NCBI RefSeq assembly: GCF_026810445.1 | Contig: NZ_CP113949.1 | Span: forward strand, 3,906,001 to 3,970,000 | Origin: Pseudomonas sp. BSw22131 | GTDB taxonomy: Bacteria > Pseudomonadota > Gammaproteobacteria > Pseudomonadales > Pseudomonadaceae | DNA: 64,000 nt | Direction: 5' to 3' | Shown: positions 1 through 9,394 of the stretch, piece by piece | How positions within the stretch are numbered: position 1 is the stretch's first letter | Layout: every line of letters starts with the position of its first letter | The notes under the pieces: model-generated | What the model was told of the DNA's origin: nothing | The model's database searches: none | The model's input: the letters and a program-made list of their open reading frames with translations, nothing else | Program-made: the position numbers and the translations under genes

Positions 1-981
1 CGCGCTATCGGCGTCACTGGATTGCAGGGCGATGCCGTTGATTTTCTGCACGCCGTGGGAAATCCCGATGGCGAAGATCAGAAACGGCACCAGCATCGAG
101 TAAGGATCAAGCCCAAAACCCACTACATGCATCAGCCCCAGCTGCCAGATCACTGCGATCAATGTGGTGCTCAACACAGCGACCGTGCTGCGGATGCACC
201 GCGTGAACCAGATCAGCAGCACCAGCGTGATCAAAAAGGCGACACCGAAGAACAGCACTACCATGATCAGGCCGTCTATGAGGTCGCCGACTTTCTTGGC
301 GAACCCGACGATGTGAATCTCGACGTTGGGGTTCTGCACTTCGTATTTGTCGCGAATCTTTTCTTCGAGCTGGTGGGAAAACTGGCGGTAGTCCAGCGGC
401 AGCAGTTTGCTCTGGTCTGCAGGGTCCGGGTAGAACTCCTGCAAGGGCACATCGACGATGCTGGATTTGAAGTTGTTGGCCACCAATCGCCCCACCTGCC
501 CGGACTTGAGCACGTTGTTGCGCAGCTTATCCAGACTGTCCTGTGAGCCGTCGTAGCTCTGCGGGATGACTTCGCCGCCGGCAAAACCCTCCTCCGTTAC
601 CTCCGTCCAGCGAACGCTCGGGCTCCAGAGCGATTTGAGGCCGGAACGATCAACACCAGAGATGTAAAACACCTCGTCGTTGATCTGCCGCAGGGTTTCC
701 ATGTACGCCTTGGAAAAGATGTCGCCTTGCTTGGCCTCAACGGAAATTCGCACCGTGTTGCCCAGGTTCGCCAGGTCGTTGCGGTGTTCCATCATCTTTT
801 GAATGAACGGATGGCCCAGCGGGATCATTTTTTCGAAGCTGGTGGAAGGACGAACCAACGTCGCCTGCCAGAAGAGGAAAATGCTGACCACCAGACAGAT
901 GCCAATCACCACCGGGCGGTTGTTGAAGATCAATCGCTCAAGAAATGTCGACTTTTCAGGGGGCTGTTGAAGATTTGTCAT
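1..981 (-). CDS. RND/MMPL-family exporter, N-terminal part (cut by window edge)
   Basis: Reading the minus strand from the ATG at 979-981 gives an open frame of about 327 codons that runs off the left edge. It starts MTNLQQPPEKSTFLERLIFN and has an early membrane segment (about residues 24-40). A long hydrophilic periplasmic loop follows, then two closely spaced membrane segments (FFGVAFLITLVLLIWF and the region near IWQLGLMHVVGFGLDPYSM). This is the N-terminal half-repeat layout of MMPL/RND transporters (hydrophobe export). The YCF48-like gene lies 25 bp upstream on the same strand, a pairing common in Pseudomonas, where the two form an operon with DUF1302/DUF1329 genes that are not visible here. 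Substrate unknown. Confidence 0.85.
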   Translation of the reverse strand, partial: MTNLQQPPEKSTFLERLIFNNRPVVIGICLVVSIFLFWQATLVRPSTSFEKMIPLGHPFIQKMMEHRNDLANLGNTVRISVEAKQGDIFSKAYMETLRQINDEVFYISGVDRSGLKSLWSPSVRWTEVTEEGFAGGEVIPQSYDGSQDSLDKLRNNVLKSGQVGRLVANNFKSSIVDVPLQEFYPDPADQSKLLPLDYRQFSHQLEEKIRDKYEVQNPNVEIHIVGFAKKVGDLIDGLIMVVLFFGVAFLITLVLLIWFTRCIRSTVAVLSTTLIAVIWQLGLMHVVGFGLDPYSMLVPFLIFAIGISHGVQKINGIALQSSDADSA

Positions 982-1006
982 GGGAAAACGTCCTCGCCTT
1001 CAGTTC

Positions 1007-2116
1007 TTATTGTTGGGCTGCATCGGCGCCCGTTGGCGAGGCGACGTGAACGCCACCCTGTCCTACCAGAATCAAATCGCCCTTATCGTCCCCGGTTACG
1101 CCGCTTAGCGAGATGCGGTCGGCGCGGTTGGACACGTCGAACGTCAGGCCGTCGTCGGTGCTGCGCATGACACTGCCGCCGTTGCCGACCAGCACCAACG
1201 AGCCGTCTGCCAGTAATGACGCGTTCGACAGGCTGAACTCCAGCGGCCCGCGCTCCCCTTGGAGCGCGATGGGTTCCCAGGTTGTGCCGAAATCCGTAGA
1301 GCGAAACAGATTGCCGCGCAGCCCGTAGGCCAGGAGCGTGTTGGCTTGCGCCGTGCCGACCACGCCAAACAGCGAGCCCTGATAAGGACCTTCGAGTTTT
1401 TCCCAGGTCTGGCCGTCATCGGAGGAGCGGAACATGCTGCCCATTTCGCCGACGATGAACAGCCCGGCGTCTTTCACCTGGGCGATGCCGTTGAGGTGGT
1501 ACTGGTCTTCGTTGTCGATGCGTTCGCTGATGTCCTCCCAGTGCTGGCCGCCGTCGGTGGTTTCCAGCAATGCGCCGTAGGCACCCACGGCAATACCGGT
1601 TTGCGTGTCCTTGAACCAGACGTCCAGCAGCGGCGCCTCGCGCTTGAGGTCTTCAAATTGCTTGACCCACGTCACGCCGCCGTCGCTGCTGGCGAGGATC
1701 TGGGCGTCGTGGCCCACCGCCCAGCCGTGTTGATCGTCGACGAAGTACACGGAGGTGAGCAGTTGCCGGGAGGGCACTTTTGCCTGGGTCCAGGTCTTGC
1801 CCTGGTCATCGGAATAAAGGATATGGCCGCGATCACCGACCACCACCATGCGTTTCCCGGCATGGGTCACGTCCAGCAGCAAACCACGGGACGCCTTGTT
1901 CGATTCGATGGCGTAGACAGCTGAATCGCCCGCGCTGGCGGGTGCATCTGCAGGGGATGATTCGGCTGCGAGTGCGGGTATCGCCGCGCCGGACAGCGTC
2001 AGCGAGATGATCAAAGACAACAGTGCATTAAGGGGCTTGCCCGGCTGAAACGCCCGAGGGCTGCGATCACCCGCAAGCACAACGGACCGAGTGCGCCGAT
2101 TGACTGGCTCACGCAT
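1007..2116 (-). CDS. YCF48/BNR-repeat exported protein paired with RND exporter
   Basis: 369 residues. The N-terminus is basic and then hydrophobic (about residues 28-50, ending ALAAES), fitting a signal peptide. The rest consists of repeated beta-propeller blades with Asp-box motifs (SDDQGKTWTQ, SSDGGVTW, TTDGGQHWED, SSDDGQTWEK, STDFGTTWEP), as in YCF48/photosystem II assembly-like and sialidase-type propellers. The ATG at 2116 is preceded by a GGAAGGGGAAG purine run, supporting the start. The RND exporter follows 25 bp downstream, so the two are probably co-transcribed and the propeller may be a periplasmic accessory of the pump. No photosynthetic role is implied. Confidence 0.85.
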   Translation of the reverse strand: MREPVNRRTRSVVLAGDRSPRAFQPGKPLNALLSLIISLTLSGAAIPALAAESSPADAPASAGDSAVYAIESNKASRGLLLDVTHAGKRMVVVGDRGHILYSDDQGKTWTQAKVPSRQLLTSVYFVDDQHGWAVGHDAQILASSDGGVTWVKQFEDLKREAPLLDVWFKDTQTGIAVGAYGALLETTDGGQHWEDISERIDNEDQYHLNGIAQVKDAGLFIVGEMGSMFRSSDDGQTWEKLEGPYQGSLFGVVGTAQANTLLAYGLRGNLFRSTDFGTTWEPIALQGERGPLEFSLSNASLLADGSLVLVGNGGSVMRSTDDGLTFDVSNRADRISLSGVTGDDKGDLILVGQGGVHVASPTGADAAQQ

Positions 2117-2371
2117 GAAGCTTCCCCTTCCTTTATTTTTATTAGGTTCTGCGCGAGGTGCCGCGTCAGTCAGCAGACGCTCTAGCCTGCGTACCGAGGT
2201 GCCTTGCGGAGCGACCCCATCCTATCCAGCTTTGGAAACGTCTGACAATCGACATGACGTTATCTTTTGTTAAGCAAACGGCCGGTGATTGGCGTGTTAT
2301 CACTGGGGCTGATGGAGACTTTAGCGCTTGGGATGGGCTGTCTGGTGATAACTGGTGCTTGTCCGAGGGGC

Positions 2372-2492
2372 GTAGGAGCGTGGCTTGTCTCCGGGCCGCA
2401 CTCGGACGATCTGCGGGCACCGGCAGCAAAGTCGTTGAGGGCCCTGCGAGTTGATCAGAATTGCCGCCGCGCGAATGAATTCGCGCCTACAG
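2372..2492. repeat. REP-like extragenic block
   Basis: The block begins GTAGGAGCGTGGCTTG and ends GCGCGAATGAATTCGCGCCTACAG, the opposed ends typical of Pseudomonas REP doublets. The second end contains a perfect GCGCGAAT/ATTCGCGC palindrome (2469-2486). It lies in the 460-bp gap between the YCF48-like gene and pepN. Apart from this block and the pepN terminator I see nothing coding in the gap. Confidence 0.6.
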
Positions 2493-2522
2493 CTCAAGCC
2501 ACGCACGGTACTGCGAGGCCAC

Positions 2523-2558
2523 AAAAAAACGCCATCCCGTGATTAACGGGATGGCGTT
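2523..2558 (-). terminator. Rho-independent terminator of pepN
   Basis: Perfect 12-bp stem AACGCCATCCCG / CGGGATGGCGTT (2528-2539 and 2547-2558), 7-nt loop, followed on the minus strand by a U run (A run at 2523-2529 on plus). It lies 20 bp past the pepN stop. Confidence 0.9.
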
Positions 2559-2577
2559 TCTGGATGAAGCCGGTCGA

Positions 2578-5244
2578 TCACTCAGCCAGGCTTTTGCTCA
2601 CCACTTCGTACACGTCGCTGGACAACTGACCGGACGCACGAATGCGTTCCAGCTCGCCTTTCATCAAGGCCTGACGTTTGTCGTCGTATTTGCGCCAGCG
2701 GGTCAACGGCGCCAGTTGGCGGGAGGCGATCTGCGGATTGAAGCCGTTCAGCTCGATCACCAGTTCGGCCAGGAAGCGATACCCCGAACCGTCTGCCGCA
2801 TGGAAGTTGATCAGGTTCTGCCCGGCAAACGCACCGATCAGCGCACGCACCTTGTTCGGATTCTTCATCGTGAACGCTGGGTGCTGCATCAATGCCTTCA
2901 CCCGCTCCAGACCACCTGGTAACGGGCTGCCCGCCTGCACGCTGAACCACTGGTCCATGACCAACGGGTTGTCCTTGAAGCTCTCGGCGAATTCTGACAA
3001 TGCCTTGTCTTTGTCTTCGGTAAACGGGGAGTTGACCAAGACCGCCAACGCCGTCAGGCGCTCAGTCATGTTGTCCGCGGTTTCGAATTGTTCGTTGGTC
3101 GCTGCCAGCACCTCTGGCTTGCCGACCAGCATCAGGTAAGACAACGCAATGTTCTGCAGCGCACGGCGTGCAAAGTGCTCGGCCTCGGCCACATAAGGCG
3201 TGGCCTTGGACAAGGCGCGGTTGGCCTGATAGCGCTTCAACAGGCCATCCGCGAGTTTTTCAGCCAGCTGCATGCGGGCAAACTCACGGGCAGCGTGGAT
3301 CGCATCGACGTCAGCCACTTCGCTGATCTCGGTCAGATACGCCTCACCCGGCAGTGAGAGCATTTCCGCGACCATCGCCTGATCGAGGCTTTCATCGTTC
3401 AGCAGCGTGTTTAGCGCCGTCACCAGACGCTCATCCATCTGCAGCGGTTCACCCGCCTGATGCTGCTTGATCAAATCTTGCAGCACCTGCACCGACAACT
3501 GCTGACCGGCATCCCAACGATTGAAGCCGTCGGTGTCGTGCTGCATCAGAAACATCAGCTGATCGCGATTGTACGGAAAACTCAGTTTCACCGGCGCCGA
3601 GAACCCGCGCAGCAGCGAAGGCAAAGGCTTTTCAGCGATGTCGACAAACGTGAACGTCTGCTCGGCATCGATCACCGACAGCACGCGGGAGGTATTGACC
3701 GCCGCTTCTTCGCCCTGCAAACGCAACGGCAACTCAGTGCCCTCGGGATCCAGCAACCCAAGCGACACCGGGATCACGAACGGCTTTTTCTCGTTGCCTG
3801 GCTGGCCGGGGGTGGTCGGCGCGGTTTGACGGAATGTCAGGCTGTAAGTCTTGGCGGCGGCGTCATAAGCATCGGTCACCGCCAGACGTGGCGTCCCGGC
3901 CTGTGAATACCAGCGCTTGAACTGGGTCAGATCCACGCCGTTGCTATCTTCCATGGCCTTGATGAAGTCATCGCAGGTCACGGCCTGACCGTCGTGGCGT
4001 TCAAAATACAGATCGCTGCCTTTGCGGAAACCGTCGGCGCCCAGCAAGGTGTGGATCATGCCGACGACTTCCGAGCCCTTTTCGTACACAGTCAGGGTGT
4101 AGAAGTTGGAAATCTCGATGAAGCTGTCCGGGCGCACCGCATGCGCCATCGGGCCTGCGTCTTCCGCGAACTGGTGGGTGCGCAGGAACGCGACGTCCTG
4201 GATGCGCTTGACCGTGGCCGAGTTCATGTCTGCCGAGAACCCGGAATCGCGGTACACCGTGAAGCCTTCTTTCAGCGACAACTGGAACCAGTCGCGGCAG
4301 GTCACGCGGTTGCCCGACCAGTTGTGGAAGTATTCGTGGGCGACGATGGCCTCGACGCGCTGGTGAGCGGCGTCGGTGGCGGTTTCAGCGCGGGCCAGCA
4401 CGGCGCTGGAGTTGAAGATGTTGAGGCCTTTGTTCTCCATGGCGCCCATGTTGAAGTCGTTGACCGCCACGATCATGAAGATGTCCAGATCGTATTCACG
4501 GCCATAGGCTTCTTCGTCCCAGCGCATGGACTTTTTCAGGCTGTCCATGGCGTGCTGGCATTTATCGACGTTTTCCGGCTCGACGAAGATGCGCAGCGTG
4601 ACCTTGCGGTCGGTCATGGTGATGAAGGTGTCTTCGATGCACCACAGGTCGCCGGCCACCAGCGCGAACAGGTACGCCGGCTTTTTGAACGGGTCTTCCC
4701 AGGTCGCCCAGTGCCGGCCGTCATCGCCAGGCCCTTGGGCCACCAGGTTGCCGTTTGACAGCAGCACCGGGAAGTCATGCTTGCCCGCGCTGACCGTGGT
4801 GGTGAACTTGCTCATCACGTCCGGGCGGTCGAGGTAATAGGTGATCTTGCGAAAGCCCTCGGCCTCGCACTGGGTGCAGAACATGCCGCTGGACTTGTAC
4901 AGGCCTTCCAGCGCGGTGTTGGTTTCCGGATGAATCTTGACCGTGGTGTCGAGCGTGAAGCTGTCGCTCTTGGGGTGCACGGTCAGGCTGTCTTCGGTCA
5001 GCAGGTAGTCGGCTTCGGTGAGGTCGACATCGGCCAGCTTGATCGACTGCAATTCGAGCAATTGACCGTCCAGTACCAGCGGAGGCAAGCCCGCGCCCCG
5101 CTCGGGATTGCGGCGCATCACCAACTGCGCATGGACCAGCGAGTGGTCATCGAACAGTTCGAACGTCAGGTGCGTCTCGTCAATGAGGTACTCAGGCGCC
5201 TGATAATCCTTCAGGTAGATCATTTTCGGCTGGTCGGTGCGCAT
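2578..5244 (-). CDS. pepN: Aminopeptidase N
   Basis: 888 residues, close to the E. coli PepN length (870). This is an M1-family zinc metallopeptidase that removes N-terminal residues from peptides in the cytoplasm. The exopeptidase motif GAMEN is at about 267-271 and the zinc motif HEYFH at about 303-307, with the third ligand E326 in LKEGFTVYRD. The long C-terminal helical domain is complete. A strong terminator follows. The gene heads the minus-strand run at this position, with DUF2797 and yeaC immediately upstream. Confidence 0.97.
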   Translation of the reverse strand: MRTDQPKMIYLKDYQAPEYLIDETHLTFELFDDHSLVHAQLVMRRNPERGAGLPPLVLDGQLLELQSIKLADVDLTEADYLLTEDSLTVHPKSDSFTLDTTVKIHPETNTALEGLYKSSGMFCTQCEAEGFRKITYYLDRPDVMSKFTTTVSAGKHDFPVLLSNGNLVAQGPGDDGRHWATWEDPFKKPAYLFALVAGDLWCIEDTFITMTDRKVTLRIFVEPENVDKCQHAMDSLKKSMRWDEEAYGREYDLDIFMIVAVNDFNMGAMENKGLNIFNSSAVLARAETATDAAHQRVEAIVAHEYFHNWSGNRVTCRDWFQLSLKEGFTVYRDSGFSADMNSATVKRIQDVAFLRTHQFAEDAGPMAHAVRPDSFIEISNFYTLTVYEKGSEVVGMIHTLLGADGFRKGSDLYFERHDGQAVTCDDFIKAMEDSNGVDLTQFKRWYSQAGTPRLAVTDAYDAAAKTYSLTFRQTAPTTPGQPGNEKKPFVIPVSLGLLDPEGTELPLRLQGEEAAVNTSRVLSVIDAEQTFTFVDIAEKPLPSLLRGFSAPVKLSFPYNRDQLMFLMQHDTDGFNRWDAGQQLSVQVLQDLIKQHQAGEPLQMDERLVTALNTLLNDESLDQAMVAEMLSLPGEAYLTEISEVADVDAIHAAREFARMQLAEKLADGLLKRYQANRALSKATPYVAEAEHFARRALQNIALSYLMLVGKPEVLAATNEQFETADNMTERLTALAVLVNSPFTEDKDKALSEFAESFKDNPLVMDQWFSVQAGSPLPGGLERVKALMQHPAFTMKNPNKVRALIGAFAGQNLINFHAADGSGYRFLAELVIELNGFNPQIASRQLAPLTRWRKYDDKRQALMKGELERIRASGQLSSDVYEVVSKSLAE

Positions 5245-5256
5245 GATGATTCCTTA

Positions 5257-6087
5257 TTACTGATGCACGGCGAGTTGATACGCCGTGTACTTGCGAATGT
5301 TGATCACGCCGGTGTCGAAGATCAGGTACTGGCCCTTGATCCCCATCAACGTGCCTTCGGCGATCGGGTCCTTGTCCAGGTTGAAACTGACGATCTTGGT
5401 CGGGTACGCCTCGACCGGGTAAATCATCTCGAGCGGCTCGACGTCGTGAAGCATTTGGATGGCTTGCAGGCCGAAACGCTCTTGCAAAGCAGACAGGCCT
5501 TCCGCGCAGGACTCGAACAGTTGCTGCCGAATGGCCTTCAGATCCACAGCTGGCGCGTCGCCCTTGAGCAGGGCACGCCAATTGGTACGGTCGGCCACCT
5601 GACTGCGCAGCAAATCTTCGACAAAGCCAGACTGCTGGCGCGTGGCGACCCGCAAAATCGGCAGCGCCTGGCTCGCGCCCTGATCCAGCCAGCGGGTTGG
5701 CAGTTGCGTGGCGCGGGTGATGCCGACTTTCACGCCTGAGGAGTTGGCGAGGTAAACCACGTGGTCGGTCATGCAAAACTGCTGGCCCCACGCAGGATCA
5801 CGACAGGTGCCGTGCTCGTGGTGACATTTTTCCGGGCTCATGATGCAGATGTCGCACTGTGCGAGTTTCTGCATGCACGGGTAGCAATAACCCTGGCTGA
5901 AACTGGTTTTGGTCCGGCGCCCGCAATGACTGCAATGAATGGCGCCCAGGTATTCCAGGCGGACGGTCTTGCCGATCAACGGATTGACCGGGATCTCGAC
6001 ATCGCCCAGGCGGAAATTGTACTCAACACGCGACGCTTCGATACGCGCCGACATTTTGTTGACTGCACCACGGCCAATCTCGATCAA
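5257..6087 (-). CDS. DUF2797 family protein, Cys-rich
   Basis: About 276 residues from a TTG start at 6087 whose bases overlap the stop of yeaC (ATTGA), which suggests translational coupling; an in-frame ATG at 6054 is the alternative. An ATG further upstream (6264) would run through most of yeaC and is unlikely. The N-terminal third carries paired cysteines (CSHC at 52-55, CYPC at 68-71, CDIC at 78-81, then C88 and C95), which look like metal-binding knuckles. The C-terminal part holds the conserved VKVGITR segment. Function of the family is unknown. It follows yeaC and precedes pepN in the usual Pseudomonas order. Confidence 0.85.
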   Translation of the reverse strand: MIEIGRGAVNKMSARIEASRVEYNFRLGDVEIPVNPLIGKTVRLEYLGAIHCSHCGRRTKTSFSQGYCYPCMQKLAQCDICIMSPEKCHHEHGTCRDPAWGQQFCMTDHVVYLANSSGVKVGITRATQLPTRWLDQGASQALPILRVATRQQSGFVEDLLRSQVADRTNWRALLKGDAPAVDLKAIRQQLFESCAEGLSALQERFGLQAIQMLHDVEPLEMIYPVEAYPTKIVSFNLDKDPIAEGTLMGIKGQYLIFDTGVINIRKYTAYQLAVHQ

Positions 6088-6344
6088 TGGATGGCATCCG
6101 ACTTGAACAGGATGTTGGGCACCGGCGCGGACTTGGACGCGCATTCCTGAGGGCCCATGTAACCGATGCGCTGGTCTTCGGGCACGTTGCGCACTTCCCA
6201 GGCGATCAGCGCCTGCAGCGACAACTCGCGCTGCTCTTGCGTCAGCTTGCGGCCGTCCGACCATTTACCGATTTCCACGGCCAGTTTCAGGCTCTCGTAG
6301 ACGTCCGGGGTGATGTTTTCGATCATTTCGTTGAACGTGGACAT
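6084..6344 (-). CDS. YeaC family protein (DUF1315)
   Basis: 86 residues, small and soluble, beginning MSTFNEMIENITPDVYESLK. It resembles E. coli YeaC/DUF1315 in length and in the pattern around KWSDGRKLTQEQRE. Biological role unknown. Its stop codon overlaps the TTG start of the DUF2797 gene. The rhomboid gene ends 29 bp upstream on the same strand, so these genes are probably one transcript. Confidence 0.85.
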   Translation of the reverse strand: MSTFNEMIENITPDVYESLKLAVEIGKWSDGRKLTQEQRELSLQALIAWEVRNVPEDQRIGYMGPQECASKSAPVPNILFKSDAIH

Positions 6345-6373
6345 GGGCTTCTCCCAGAATTTAGCCGGCGATT

Positions 6374-7258
6374 TTAATGTTTACGGCGTGCCAATGCACC
6401 GCCCAACAGACCTGTAACACAACCGATGATCAGACCGCCGACATGCGCGCCGTTAGCGATTTCGCCGAAGCCCAGCAGGCTGACCACGCCGGTCAGGCAC
6501 ACCGCGAGCCAGACCAGCATCATGATCAAAACGCCGCGCGGTAAACGGTACATGGGGTTGGGCGCCAGCAATTGGAAAATCCAGCAATGGCCGAGCAAAC
6601 CATACAGCACGCCGGACAGGCCGCCGAACAGGCTCGGGCCGCTCCACAGATATTGAACGTAGTTGGACACGGCGCTGAACAACAGCGTCAGGCCCAGCAA
6701 CATCCAGCCGCACTGGCGCAGCTCGATGCGTTTGCCCAGTTCCCAGTACCACATGGCGTTCATCGCCAGGTGCAGCAGGCCGAAGTGAATCAGCATCGGC
6801 GAGACGATACGCCACCACTGCCCTGCCGCCAGCGTGTCCTGCAACGGTGTGAACAGCGCGTAATCGCCGCTGATGCGGAAGTCGTTGAAGGTGAACCAGC
6901 TCAGGGTGTCGAGGTTGTCACCCAGTAATGTCAGGCCAGCGACGATCGCCGACAGCAACAGAATCAGCGCGGTAACGGGACTGCTGCGCAACTGCTGCAA
7001 CGTATTGGCCAATGCGCTCGGACGCTTGAGCGTAGAAACTTGCTGGCCGGGCTGCAACTGAGCGGTCGGATCACCTTCGGGGTAGCGCTGATACAGGTTC
7101 CGCACATCCTCGGCCAATTGCGTTGCGCCAGGCACCCAAAGCACCTGCTCGCCAGCTTCCTCGCTGACCCGATGCGGTACGTTCAGGCGGGTGAGCAGAT
7201 CGACAAAACCGCTCAGGTCAGTGGTCAGCGGCAAACGTAAAACAGCGACAGGGCTCAT
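6374..7258 (-). CDS. Rhomboid family intramembrane serine protease (GlpG-like)
   Basis: 294 residues. A soluble N-terminal domain (about 1-90) is followed by six membrane segments. Catalytic serine is in GGLSG (S215) and the partner histidine in NGAHVGG (H272). The oxyanion-side H163 and N167 lie in HLAMNAMW. The enzyme cleaves substrates within the inner membrane; natural substrates here are unknown. Its start overlaps the stop of the upstream phosphoesterase by 4 bp (ATGA), so the two are coupled. Confidence 0.93.
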   Translation of the reverse strand: MSPVAVLRLPLTTDLSGFVDLLTRLNVPHRVSEEAGEQVLWVPGATQLAEDVRNLYQRYPEGDPTAQLQPGQQVSTLKRPSALANTLQQLRSSPVTALILLLSAIVAGLTLLGDNLDTLSWFTFNDFRISGDYALFTPLQDTLAAGQWWRIVSPMLIHFGLLHLAMNAMWYWELGKRIELRQCGWMLLGLTLLFSAVSNYVQYLWSGPSLFGGLSGVLYGLLGHCWIFQLLAPNPMYRLPRGVLIMMLVWLAVCLTGVVSLLGFGEIANGAHVGGLIIGCVTGLLGGALARRKH

Positions 7259-8226
7259 GCAGCACTCTCGGGTCGCTTGACGTCGACCCAGACAAATTTA
7301 GCCGGATCGATCTGTGTTTCCTGATCGAGCCGGTAGGCAACCAGTTTGCCGTACAGCACCGCGCTGTAATCCAGACACGCCAGGTTTGGCCGAATGGCTG
7401 CGGGAATGCCGCTGCGCCAGTAGTGGCCGACGAACAGCAATGGCTCGTCGCTCCCATAGCGCAGCAACGCGTTCTTTTCGGTGTCGGACAACGGACGCTT
7501 GGCGACCGGTTCCGGCAGGGCATCAGGTTGAAACACCACGTCGCCGTAGGTTTGCGGGTCGTCTTCCCAGAACTTGGTGCGAAACGACCCTCGGGTCAGG
7601 CCATCGCCACCGGTCAGGGTCATGCCATGGGGCAAACGCATGTCGGTGCCGCGCAGCAGGCGGTCGAACACCGCTGCTGCAAAGCTGCCTGGGACGGCCG
7701 AGTCCTGCACAAAACGCTGATCGATGCGGCCGTCGCCATGCACGCTTCGCAGCGGTTCGATCAGGCTGGTGTCCCAGCAGGCATGCACCAGACGGAAACG
7801 CTCGGCGTCAATGAACAGCGGCAGTTGGTAAAACCACTGAGTGAAATCATGCCAGTCGCCGGGGTGCTGCTCGAACTGCGCCAGGGTTTCGCCCAGCAAG
7901 CGGGAGTGACGCGGCGTGTGTTCGCGCACGAACTGCTGACCGGTCTCCGCTGGCGCAGGGGTGATCCAGCCCAGCGCGTTGAACTCGTGATTGCCCATGA
8001 TGCAGAACGCCTGACCGGCTTCGACCATGTCACGCACGATATGCAGCGCCTCGCGTATGCGCGGGCCGCGGTCGATGATGTCGCCCAGAAACAACGCCAT
8101 GCGTTCGGGGTGGCGCCAGACGCCAGCCTGAAAACGGTAACCGAGGGTGTCGAGCAAGTGCTCAAGGGTCTGGGCACAACCATGCACGTCACCGATCAGA
8201 TCGTAGCCACGCGCGGGATCGAGCAT
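7255..8226 (-). CDS. Metallophosphoesterase (calcineurin-like)
   Basis: 323 residues from the ATG at 8226, which shares its A with the TGA of nadK (TGATG); a longer frame reaching 8259 would lie inside nadK. Metal-binding motifs are in order: GDVHG (12-16), GDIIDRG (48-54), GNHE (78-81), with later histidines in LVHACWD and FVGHYW. This is the PPP-type phosphatase / diadenosine tetraphosphatase fold; the substrate cannot be told. It is coupled to nadK and to the rhomboid gene on either side. Confidence 0.88.
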   Translation of the reverse strand: MLDPARGYDLIGDVHGCAQTLEHLLDTLGYRFQAGVWRHPERMALFLGDIIDRGPRIREALHIVRDMVEAGQAFCIMGNHEFNALGWITPAPAETGQQFVREHTPRHSRLLGETLAQFEQHPGDWHDFTQWFYQLPLFIDAERFRLVHACWDTSLIEPLRSVHGDGRIDQRFVQDSAVPGSFAAAVFDRLLRGTDMRLPHGMTLTGGDGLTRGSFRTKFWEDDPQTYGDVVFQPDALPEPVAKRPLSDTEKNALLRYGSDEPLLFVGHYWRSGIPAAIRPNLACLDYSAVLYGKLVAYRLDQETQIDPAKFVWVDVKRPESAA

Positions 8227-9116
8227 CAGTCGCCTCCACCGCCGAGCCGACTGCCCCAACCCAGCTTGGTGCGGCAGACCTCGTAGTAGTTGTGGTCCAG
8301 TGGGTGGATCAGGCGCAGTTTCTGCGGCTTTTTCTTCACGGTAACCGTGTCGCCCGGTGCGCAGGTGAAGTGATTTTGCCCGTCGCAGGAGACTTGCGGA
8401 TAGATGGTCATGTCTTTTGAGACAACGATTTTCAGCTCACTGTTGCCGTCCACCACAATTGGTCGTCCGGACAAGGTGTGCGGGTACATCGGCACGATGA
8501 CGATGGCGTCGAGCTTGGGGTGCATGATCGGACCGCCCGCCGAGAGCGCGTAGGCCGTAGAACCTGTCGGCGTGGCGACGATGAGTCCGTCGGCCTTCTG
8601 GCTGCAGACGAACTGACCATCAATGTAGATTTCGAACTCGATCATCCGCGTGGACTTGCCGGGGTGCAGCACCACGTCGTTGAGCGCATCGCCCTGGCCA
8701 ATGGCCTCGCCATGACGGCGGACTTCGGCCTGCAACAGGAAGCGGTTTTCCACCAGATAGTGGCCGTCGAGGACTTCGGCGACTTTCACTTCAAGTTCGT
8801 CGGGGCGGATGTCGGTCAGAAAGCCCAGGCTGCCCCGGTTGATCCCGAGCACCGGGACGTTGTGTTTGGCCAGCGCGCGAGCGGCGCCGAGCAGACTGCC
8901 ATCGCCGCCGACCACGATGACCATGTCACAGACTTCGCCGAGCATTTTCCGCGAAGAGGTCTGCATGCCGTGCCCTGGGAGGACTTCGGCGATGGTGTCT
9001 TCGAGGATCACGTGCAAGTGCCGCGACATCAGGAATTTCTTGAGTCGGCGAACGGTATCGACCACCTGAGAGCTGCCGAGGCGACCGATGATGCCGATAT
9101 TACGAAACTGCTCCAT
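8226..9116 (-). CDS. nadK: NAD kinase
   Basis: 296 residues from the ATG at 9116, preceded by a GGAG ribosome-binding site; a longer open frame to 9272 has no such support. ATP-NAD kinase signature GGDGS is at 70-74. The NAD-binding segments LNDVVLHPG and ATPTGSTAYALSAGGPI are present. The enzyme phosphorylates NAD to NADP in the cytosol. It begins a minus-strand string nadK-phosphoesterase-rhomboid-yeaC-DUF2797-pepN linked by overlaps or short gaps. Confidence 0.96.
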   Translation of the reverse strand: MEQFRNIGIIGRLGSSQVVDTVRRLKKFLMSRHLHVILEDTIAEVLPGHGMQTSSRKMLGEVCDMVIVVGGDGSLLGAARALAKHNVPVLGINRGSLGFLTDIRPDELEVKVAEVLDGHYLVENRFLLQAEVRRHGEAIGQGDALNDVVLHPGKSTRMIEFEIYIDGQFVCSQKADGLIVATPTGSTAYALSAGGPIMHPKLDAIVIVPMYPHTLSGRPIVVDGNSELKIVVSKDMTIYPQVSCDGQNHFTCAPGDTVTVKKKPQKLRLIHPLDHNYYEVCRTKLGWGSRLGGGGD

Positions 9117-9213
9117 GGGGCTCCTGCGGGTCGGGCGCGTGCAAAGAAAGTGATTATGGGCGAAAGGCTCAAGCGGCGGCAAATAAGCGATGGCATAGCG
9201 CGCATGAAAAACG

Positions 9214-9303
9214 GGTGGGAGGGAGCTTGCTCGCGACGAGTCCGGTGCATCCAAACGACTTTCCGCGAGCAAACAACCGAGTCGCTAGCAAGCTCCCTCC
9301 TAC
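9214..9303. repeat. REP doublet (inverted pair)
   Basis: GTGGGAGGGAGCTTGCTCGCGACGAG at the left is mirrored by CTCGTTGCTAGC-like sequence ending GCTAGCAAGCTCCCTCCTAC at the right, about 35 bp apart. It fills the divergent gap between nadK and the DUF1853 gene (278 bp), which otherwise holds nothing I can name. Confidence 0.75.
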
Positions 9304-9394
9304 AGGTTCCTCACCGTGCTTAATCGGCCGATTCGCCGCGAAACCTACACGGGTTCCGCGTTGGGTCGGCGAGTGAGGCTGCTATTCTCTGCCC

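Noticed and set aside
5800..6264. Longer DUF2797 protein starting at 6264
   Set aside because: Its first 59 residues would overlap yeaC and are Arg/Ala-rich out-of-frame sequence; the TTG at 6087 fits the overlap with the yeaC stop.
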